NCBI GenBank assembly: GCA_002770955.1
Contig: PCUH01000244.1
Span: forward strand, 1-6,559
DNA length: 6,559 nucleotides
Reading direction: 5' to 3'
From: Flavobacteriales bacterium CG18_big_fil_WC_8_21_14_2_50_32_9
GTDB taxonomy: Bacteria; Bacteroidota; Bacteroidia; Flavobacteriales_E; Vicingaceae
The notes beneath the pieces were generated by a model. That model was given only the letters and a program-made list of their open reading frames with translations, did not search any database and was not told the origin of the DNA. This document shows, piece by piece, positions 1 through 5,153 of the stretch; the stretch's first letter is position 1; the number at the start of each line of letters is the position of its first letter. Both the position numbers and the translations under genes were made by a program.

Positions 1-45
1 CCTTTAACTGATGAAAAACAGTAAAAGGGAAGTTTGTCGTACGTC

Positions 46-65
46 CTTGATAGTGCTTGATAGTT
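46..65. repeat. two-copy 10-bp tandem repeat upstream of the SulP gene
   Basis: CTTGATAGTG (46-55) is followed directly by CTTGATAGTT (56-65), a 9/10 match with a period of one DNA helical turn. It lies 32 to 51 bases ahead of the transporter start codon. The spacing would suit a site for a dimeric regulator, but two short copies in AT-rich DNA can arise by chance. No convincing TAnnTTTG promoter box was found between 1 and 96, so the promoter of the transporter gene is not located. Confidence 0.35.
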
Positions 66-96
66 GTCAAATAATAAATTAAAATAAAAATTTAGT

Positions 97-1626
97 ATGA
101 AGAAATACTTTAACCTGTTCGATTTAAAACAAAAAGTAGATTACAAATTAGAAGTTCTTTCTGGATTAACAGTTGCTTTAGCACTAGTTCCTGAAGCTGT
201 TGCTTTTGCCTTAATAGCTGGTTTATCTCCGCTAACAGGATTATATGCAGCTTTTGTTATGGGTTTAGTTTCTTCTATTTTAGGTGGACGACCAGGTATG
301 ATTTCAGGAGCAACAGGTGCTGTGGCTGTTGTAATTGTTAGTTTAGCTATTTCTCATGGTGCAGAATATATTTTTGCAACTGTTATTTTAGCAGGTCTCA
401 TTCAAATGTCAGCAGGCTTTCTTCGTTTAGGAAAATTAATGCGACTGGTTCCTCATCCTGTAATTTTTGGTTTTGTGAATGGGTTAGCTATAATTATTTT
501 TATGTCGCAACTCAATCAATTTAAAGACATAAATGGTGCATGGTTAACAGGAAATTCATTGTATATTTTAGTAGTATTAGTAGTATTAACAATGCTCATT
601 ATTTGGGGACTTCCAAAACTAACGAGGGTTGTTCCTGCTTCGTTGGTTGCAATTATTGTTGTTTTTGGTGTAGTTACTTTTTTTGAAATAGACACTAAAA
701 CTGTTGGTGATATAGCTTCTATACAAGGTGGTTTTCCTCCTTTTCATATTCCTGAAATTCCATTTAATTTGGATACACTTATTTTAATATTTCCTTATGC
801 CGTAATTATGGCTGGTGTTGGTTTAATTGAAAGTTTGTTAACATTAAATATTATTGATGAAATAACAGAAACCAGAGGAAGAGGAAATAAAGAAGCCGTT
901 GCCCAAGGTATTGCCAATGTATGCTCAGGCTTCTTTTCAGGTATGGGTGGTTGTGCCATGTTAGGACAAAGTTTAATTAACATTTCATCAGGAGCAAGGG
1001 CAAGATTTTCGGGTATAGTTGCAGCAATAATGTTGCTTGTTTTTATTATGTTTGGTTCAGGTTTAATTGAAAAACTTCCTATGGCTGCACTCACAGGCTT
1101 GATGATAATGGTGGCAATAGGCACTTTTGAATGGGCAAGTTTAAGAACCTTTAAACGTATGCCTAAATCAGATATTTTTGTGATGATTACAGTTACTTTG
1201 GTAACTGTAATTCTTCATAACTTAGCATTGGCAGTTATTGTTGGTGTTATTATAGCTGCTTTAGTTTTTGCTTGGGATAACGCCAAACGAATTAGAGCAA
1301 GAAAACATATTGATGAAAATGGAATTAAACATTACGAAATTTATGGACCTTTATTTTTTGGTTCCGTTACTGCTTTTAATGAAAAATTTGATGTGTTGAA
1401 TGACCCTGATGAAGTGATAATTGACTTTGAAGAAAGTAGAGTAGTAGATATGTCTGCCATTGAAGCATTAAACAAACTTACGGAGCGTTATGATAAGGTA
1501 GGTAAAAAAATACACTTAAAACATTTAAGTGCAGATTGTCGTTTACTTCTGAAAAATGCCGATAAAATTATTGATGTAAACGTAGTTGAAGATCCAACCT
1601 ACAAAGTGGTAGTTGATAAAATCTAA
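97..1626 (+). CDS. SulP-family inorganic anion transporter with C-terminal STAS domain
   Basis: This is a 509-residue inner-membrane protein of the SulP (SLC26-like) family, which moves sulfate, bicarbonate, dicarboxylates or other anions by proton or sodium symport or by exchange. The substrate cannot be read from sequence. The membrane domain covers about residues 18-395. It carries the family signature in the first helices (VPEAVAFALIAGLSPLTGLY, 31-50), a GGRPGMISGATGA stretch at 63-75, the helix-breaking VPHPVIFGFVNG at 118-129, and a conserved GLIESLLT segment at 242-249. Residues about 411-505 form a cytoplasmic STAS domain, with the beta-strand VIIDFEESRVVDMSAIEAL at 440-458. The ATG at 97 sits just before the expected N-terminal amphipathic region and follows an A/T-only leader without a clear Shine-Dalgarno sequence, as is common in Bacteroidota. 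At 509 residues it is on the short side for SulP proteins but has both domains. It is transcribed towards ychF and appears monocistronic. Confidence 0.93.
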   Translation: MKKYFNLFDLKQKVDYKLEVLSGLTVALALVPEAVAFALIAGLSPLTGLYAAFVMGLVSSILGGRPGMISGATGAVAVVIVSLAISHGAEYIFATVILAGLIQMSAGFLRLGKLMRLVPHPVIFGFVNGLAIIIFMSQLNQFKDINGAWLTGNSLYILVVLVVLTMLIIWGLPKLTRVVPASLVAIIVVFGVVTFFEIDTKTVGDIASIQGGFPPFHIPEIPFNLDTLILIFPYAVIMAGVGLIESLLTLNIIDEITETRGRGNKEAVAQGIANVCSGFFSGMGGCAMLGQSLINISSGARARFSGIVAAIMLLVFIMFGSGLIEKLPMAALTGLMIMVAIGTFEWASLRTFKRMPKSDIFVMITVTLVTVILHNLALAVIVGVIIAALVFAWDNAKRIRARKHIDENGIKHYEIYGPLFFGSVTAFNEKFDVLNDPDEVIIDFEESRVVDMSAIEALNKLTERYDKVGKKIHLKHLSADCRLLLKNADKIIDVNVVEDPTYKVVVDKI

Positions 1627-1633
1627 GACACAG

Positions 1634-1673
1634 CACAAATAAAAGCATCTTTAAAAAATGGTATTTTTTTGTG
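1634..1673. terminator. weak AT-rich hairpin between convergent genes, possible bidirectional terminator
   Basis: Between the stop codons of the SulP gene (1624-1626) and ychF (1692-1694, minus strand) CACAAA at 1634-1639 can pair with TTTGTG at 1668-1673. Three more A-T pairs follow after one mismatch, and an inner AAAAAAT/ATTTTTT stem (1653-1659 with 1663-1669) is an alternative fold. The position is right for a shared terminator, but the stems are poor in GC and there is no clean U-tract after them, so the call is tentative. Confidence 0.3.
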
Positions 1674-1691
1674 TTTATGATATTGTAAAAG

Positions 1692-2789
1692 TTACACATT
1701 AAACCGAAAGTGCATAATATCACCATCTTGCACAATGTATTCTTTTCCTTCTACAGCCATTTTTCCAGCTTCTTTCACTGCTGCTTCAGAACCAAAAGAA
1801 ACAAAATCGTTGTATTTAATCACTTCTGCACGGATAAACCCTTTTTCAAAATCAGTGTGAATTACACCAGCTGCCTGAGGTGCTGTTGTGTTTTTATAGA
1901 TAGTCCATGCTCTTACTTCTTTTACTCCAGCCGTAAAATAGGTTTCTAAATTCAATAACTTATAAGCTGCTTTTATGAGTTTGTTTACTCCTGCTTCTTC
2001 CAATCCTATGTCTTGTAAAAACTCTTGACGCTCTTCATAGGTTTCTAATTCGGCAATATCAGCTTCTATTTGAGCACCTATCATAATTACTTCTGCATTT
2101 TCATCTTTCACAGCTTCTTTAACTTGCTCAACATATTTATTTCCGCTTACAACAGACGCTTCATCAACATTGCATACATATAAAACGGGTTTATTGGTGA
2201 GTAGGTGGGAGTCTTTTATAAAAAGGCATTCATCTTTCGTAACATCAACAGTTCTAGCAGATTTACCAGAATTTAAAGCATCAACATAGCGTTGCAATAC
2301 TTCAGCTTCTTTTACAGCACTTTTATCTCCTGTTTGAACTTTTCTTTTCATCCCATCTAGCCTTTTCTGAACGGTTTCCAAATCTTTCAATTGTAATTCA
2401 ATATCAATAATTTCTTTATCTCTCACAGGGTTCACTGAGCCATCAACATGTACCACATTGCCATCGTCAAAACAACGTAACACATGAATAATTGCATCCG
2501 TTTCTCTGATATTTGCTAAAAATTTATTACCTAATCCTTCACCTTTGCTAGCTCCTTTTACTAAACCAGCAATATCAACAATTTCAATGGTGGTTGGTTG
2601 TACTCGTTCAGGTTTAACTATAGTTTCTAATTGCTCTAATCGTTCATCAGGAACAGTTATCACACCAACATTTGGTTCAATTGTACAAAAAGGAAAATTT
2701 GCCGACTGTGCTTTTGCATTTGACAAACAATTAAATAAGGTAGATTTACCTACATTTGGTAAACCAACAATTCCACATTTTAGAGCCAT
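1692..2789 (-). CDS. ychF: redox-regulated ATPase/GTPase YchF (Ola1-type Obg-family P-loop protein)
   Basis: This is a 365-residue cytosolic P-loop NTPase of the YchF/Ola1 branch of the Obg family, a near-universal protein that binds ribosomes and is tied to translation and stress responses. Residues 9-17 are the Walker A GLPNVGKST, 31-40 the switch NFPFCTIEPN, and 72-75 the DxxG motif DIAG, followed by hydrophobic L76 in place of a catalytic glutamine. The G4 motif reads NVDE (207-210) rather than NKxD, the change that gives this family its preference for ATP. A helical insert follows (about 130-180) and a C-terminal TGS-type domain covers about 281-363. The length fits the family norm of about 363. 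The ATG at 2789 (start MALKCGIVGLP) is preferred. A TTG eight codons upstream would add residues the family lacks and lies inside the -7 promoter box. The gene is divergent from the inositol-lipid operon and convergent with the transporter. Confidence 0.97.
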   Translation of the reverse strand: MALKCGIVGLPNVGKSTLFNCLSNAKAQSANFPFCTIEPNVGVITVPDERLEQLETIVKPERVQPTTIEIVDIAGLVKGASKGEGLGNKFLANIRETDAIIHVLRCFDDGNVVHVDGSVNPVRDKEIIDIELQLKDLETVQKRLDGMKRKVQTGDKSAVKEAEVLQRYVDALNSGKSARTVDVTKDECLFIKDSHLLTNKPVLYVCNVDEASVVSGNKYVEQVKEAVKDENAEVIMIGAQIEADIAELETYEERQEFLQDIGLEEAGVNKLIKAAYKLLNLETYFTAGVKEVRAWTIYKNTTAPQAAGVIHTDFEKGFIRAEVIKYNDFVSFGSEAAVKEAGKMAVEGKEYIVQDGDIMHFRFNV

Positions 2790-2810
2790 AATGATAAATT
2801 TAAAAGGTTG

Positions 2811-2818
2811 CAAAAGTA
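2811..2818 (-). promoter_or_regulatory. candidate Bacteroidota -7 box for ychF
   Basis: Read on the minus strand, this is TACTTTTG, an exact match to the Bacteroidota primary-sigma -7 consensus TAnnTTTG. It ends 21 bases before the ychF ATG, leaving a leader of roughly 15 bases. No clear -33 TTTG/TTG is present at the usual spacing; a TTG at 2830-2832 is too close. The exact 8-base pattern and its position support it, but in such AT-rich DNA a chance match is possible. Confidence 0.5.
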
Positions 2819-2902
2819 ATAAAGTTTAGCAATTCATTATTCATTGAGTTTCTTTTCTAAAATTTTAATTTTTAATTTCAAAAAATCAACCAAAATTATT
2901 TT

Positions 2903-2910
2903 TACTTTTG
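2903..2910 (+). promoter_or_regulatory. candidate Bacteroidota -7 box for the inositol-lipid operon
   Basis: TACTTTTG matches TAnnTTTG exactly and lies 35 bases before the ATG at 2946, so transcription would start near 2915 with a leader of about 30 bases. The -33 element is weak: only TTTC at 2876-2879, 23 bases upstream, resembles TTTG. The region 2855-2900 is almost pure A/T and may act as an upstream activating stretch. AAGG at 2932-2935 is a poor, distant ribosome-binding match. No TAnnTTTG box was seen in the short gaps within the operon, in keeping with one promoter serving all four genes. Confidence 0.55.
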
Positions 2911-2945
2911 TTGACTAATTCTAATTGATAGAAGGTCGTTAAATT

Positions 2946-3647
2946 ATGTCTAAAGAGATTAAAGCCCAACAAATTATTTATAAAATTATCAATCCGCTAA
3001 TCAATCTATTTGTTAAAGTAGGGGTAACTCCAAATATGATAACAACAATTGGTTTATTGTTAAATATTGTTGCATGTGTTATCTTTATAATAGGAGCAAA
3101 GTTTGGTGAGAGAAATGATATGACCTACGTTGGGTGGGGAGGTTTTACAATATTAATTGCAGGTTTATTCGACATGATTGATGGCAGATTGGCTAGAATA
3201 GGAAATATGTCTAGTACTTTTGGTGCTTTATACGATTCTGTGTTAGATAGATACAGTGAAATGATAATGTTTTTAGGCATTTGCTACTATTTAGTTGCTC
3301 AAAGTTTCTTTTTAAGTTCTCTATTTGCTTTCATTGCACTTATTGGTTCTATGATGGTAAGTTACACCAGAGCAAGAGCTGAAGGATTGGGTATTAACTG
3401 TAGTGTTGGCATGATGCAACGACCAGCTAGAGTGGTAACTATTGGTGCAGCTGCAATGTTTTGTGGGATTTTCTATTATTTTTTCGGAAATGTTGGTCCA
3501 ATTCGGTTAGCAACTTCACCATTAATTGTTTTTGAAACAATTACTATATTCACACTTCCAGTTACTGTTGTAGCTGTTCTTTCTAACATTACAGCCATAC
3601 AACGGCTCAATCATTGCAAGGTTGAATTAGAAAAAAAAGAAAAGTAA
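2946..3647 (+). CDS. CDP-alcohol phosphatidyltransferase, probable phosphatidylinositol-phosphate synthase
   Basis: This 233-residue polytopic membrane enzyme has the full class I CDP-alcohol phosphatidyltransferase signature: D76, D79-G80, A83-R84, G93, D97 and D101 in the spacing DxxDGxxAR-x8-GxxxDxxxD. These acidic residues bind two metal ions and the CDP-diacylglycerol pyrophosphate. About six membrane helices can be drawn (roughly 32-50, 62-80, 105-119, 122-140, 163-182 and 190-214), with a short amphipathic N terminus. Basic residues in SYTRARAEGLG (139-149) and QRPAR (158-162) resemble those that hold inositol phosphate in bacterial and archaeal enzymes. Linked to inositol-phosphate synthase, the likely reaction is CDP-diacylglycerol plus inositol 3-phosphate giving phosphatidylinositol phosphate plus CMP. 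From sequence alone it could instead be a phosphatidylglycerophosphate synthase, since the superfamily shares the motif; the operon context argues against that. It is the first gene of the operon. Confidence 0.88.
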   Translation: MSKEIKAQQIIYKIINPLINLFVKVGVTPNMITTIGLLLNIVACVIFIIGAKFGERNDMTYVGWGGFTILIAGLFDMIDGRLARIGNMSSTFGALYDSVLDRYSEMIMFLGICYYLVAQSFFLSSLFAFIALIGSMMVSYTRARAEGLGINCSVGMMQRPARVVTIGAAAMFCGIFYYFFGNVGPIRLATSPLIVFETITIFTLPVTVVAVLSNITAIQRLNHCKVELEKKEK

Positions 3648-3656
3648 GGTTCTAAA

Positions 3657-4226
3657 ATGAAAAATTTAATACTATTATTATTCATCTCAACTGCCATATT
3701 TAGTCTATCTTTAATAGATGATGATTATGCTTCAAGAATAAAAGTATTTGACGAATATCCTGTGCCATCTGATGAAAATATGCTTTTCTATATACAAAAA
3801 AGTTACAATACCAACACTGTAGTTTACGCAGCAAATATTGATGCTGATGGAAAACTTAATGCTAAAGAACCTGTTCTAGTTTTTTGGAGAAGGTATCAAG
3901 AGAATGGACAAAAAAGAGAATTAAAAATTATTGAAAGAACTTTTGGCTATGGAGTTAATTCTAAACCCATTAAAGATAGATCTAATAGTTATTCATTCAC
4001 TCTTGTTTCATTAAAAGATATGTCATTTATTATAACCCTCGATAAAAAAGGGAAACCACAAGTAGCAACAATAATAGACAAAAAATCGGCTCAAATAGAA
4101 AGAGTTTTTGTTACAGCCGAACACATCAATATTCTCCCTAAAGTATTTTCAGTAGAAGTTTTTGGAAAGGAAATTAAAACACATCAACCACTCTATCAAA
4201 AATTCACTAATAAAGAAAAACCATAA
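3657..4226 (+). CDS. DUF4833-like exported protein of unknown function
   Basis: This is a 189-residue protein with no assigned function. From memory of the family it resembles DUF4833, a group found mainly in Bacteroidota; this needs a profile search. Residues 1-18 form a typical signal peptide or single anchor: K2, then a hydrophobic run rich in Leu/Ile/Phe ending near S18, before an acidic patch D21-D23. There is no cysteine anywhere, so it is not a lipoprotein and has no disulfides. The mature part looks beta-rich and soluble. Conserved-looking stretches are YPVPSDENMLFYIQKSYNTN (34-53), EPVLVFWRRY (71-80) and RTFGYGV (94-100). It probably acts in the periplasm or at the outer face of the inner membrane. 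It lies 9 nt after the phosphatidyltransferase and 8 nt before the Aur1-like gene, which suggests a role in inositol-lipid formation, handling or transport; that is inference. The ATG at 3657 directly precedes the signal sequence. Confidence 0.85.
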   Translation: MKNLILLLFISTAIFSLSLIDDDYASRIKVFDEYPVPSDENMLFYIQKSYNTNTVVYAANIDADGKLNAKEPVLVFWRRYQENGQKRELKIIERTFGYGVNSKPIKDRSNSYSFTLVSLKDMSFIITLDKKGKPQVATIIDKKSAQIERVFVTAEHINILPKVFSVEVFGKEIKTHQPLYQKFTNKEKP

Positions 4227-4234
4227 TTCTTATT

Positions 4235-5140
4235 TTGTTAAAGAAAAAACACCTAATCCTATTCCTGTCAACCATACTTTATTTTTGCTGGGTTTATTTT
4301 TTTGTAGGACTCCGCTCCGATCATCTTTATCTTATATCCATTGTGCTTATTGGTTATGTTATTCACCCTTTTTCTAAAAAATTAGTATTGGGTTTTCTTT
4401 TCTTTATCATCTATTGGATCATTTATGATTCTATGCGTGTTTTTCCTAATTATTTATTTAACACTGTAAGTGTTTTAGAACCTTACCTCATAGAGAAAGC
4501 ATTGTTTGGAATTGCAGTAAATCAAGAAATTCTCTCTCCTAACGAATATTTTGTTGTGCATAGTTCCTCTTTTTTAGATGTTTTAAGCGGATTATTTTAT
4601 ATTAATTGGGTACCTATCCCTTTACTATTTGCACTTTATCTTTTTTTCAACAACAAAGTTTTATTAATTCATTTTCTTGCTGCCTTTTTAATAGTCAATC
4701 TTGTTGGTTTCCTTTTTTACTATATATATCCAGCAGCTCCACCATGGTATTTAGAAAAATACGGCACAGAAATAATTTATAACACGCCCGGAAGTGCAGC
4801 AGGATTAAGTCGATTTGATGAATTTTTTAATATTAATTTATTTCATTCCTTATATGAAAAAAATTCAAATGTGTTTGCTGCTATGCCCTCTTTACATGCT
4901 GCCTATCCAATTATTGTTTTAATGTATGGAATAAGACAAAAATTACGAATAGGAATTATTATATTTGCCCTCTTTTTAATCGGAATTTGGTTCTCTGCTG
5001 TATATTCTGGTCATCATTATGTAATTGACTTGTTAGCAGGAGCTTTATGTGCATTTTTAGGAATTACTTTGTATGAAAAAATCATCAATAAAAACAAAAT
5101 AATCAATAACTGGATAGAAAATTATTCAAAAAAAATCTAA
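4235..5140 (+). CDS. PAP2/Aur1-like membrane enzyme, probable inositol phosphorylceramide synthase
   Basis: This 301-residue polytopic protein belongs to the PAP2 superfamily in its Aur1/Ipt1-like form. The catalytic set is visible: YPAAPPW (165-171) in place of the first phosphatase motif, MPSLHAAYP (217-225) with H221, and YSGHHYVIDLLAG (257-269) with H261 and D265 as the presumed nucleophile pair. The PSLHA and GHHYxxD patterns are those of yeast inositol phosphorylceramide synthase rather than of classic PSGH lipid phosphatases. Six to eight membrane helices can be drawn, including about 7-25, 31-47, 51-66, 113-137, 143-165, 238-256 and 262-280. The likely job is transfer of phosphoinositol from phosphatidylinositol to (dihydro)ceramide. 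A phosphatase role on phosphatidylinositol phosphate is the main alternative. The start is a TTG eight bases after the previous stop; the next in-frame ATG is at residue 67, inside the membrane domain, and the frame is closed by a TAA at 4211, so an ATG start is not possible. Confidence 0.85.
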   Translation: MLKKKHLILFLSTILYFCWVYFFVGLRSDHLYLISIVLIGYVIHPFSKKLVLGFLFFIIYWIIYDSMRVFPNYLFNTVSVLEPYLIEKALFGIAVNQEILSPNEYFVVHSSSFLDVLSGLFYINWVPIPLLFALYLFFNNKVLLIHFLAAFLIVNLVGFLFYYIYPAAPPWYLEKYGTEIIYNTPGSAAGLSRFDEFFNINLFHSLYEKNSNVFAAMPSLHAAYPIIVLMYGIRQKLRIGIIIFALFLIGIWFSAVYSGHHYVIDLLAGALCAFLGITLYEKIINKNKIINNWIENYSKKI

Positions 5141-5153
5141 CAAAAACAAAAAA

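Noticed and set aside
1..24. Open frame PLTDEKQ followed by TAA at the left edge, possibly the tail of an upstream gene
   Set aside because: Seven codons are too few to separate from chance, there is no terminator after it, and no family is recognisable.
795..1124. Minus-strand open frame of 109 codons inside the SulP gene
   Set aside because: It is fully antisense to a well-conserved transporter domain, is low in complexity and matches nothing known.
1710..1949. Plus-strand open frame antisense to the end of ychF, and a similar one at 2545-2829
   Set aside because: Both lie antisense to conserved YchF domains and have the composition of shadow frames.
2790..2813. Longer ychF start using a TTG at 2813-2811
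   Set aside because: It adds eight residues not seen in the family, the TTG lies in the candidate -7 box, and ATG at 2789 gives the standard MALKCGIVGLP start.
2840..2905. A/T-rich palindromic bits such as TAAAATTTTA and short direct repeats, considered as an operator or attachment site
   Set aside because: The stretch is nearly pure A/T, where such patterns are expected by chance, and no flanking mobile-element genes exist.
4162..4377. 71-codon plus-strand frame spanning the junction of the DUF4833-like and Aur1-like genes
   Set aside because: It overlaps both real genes in another frame and has no recognisable features.
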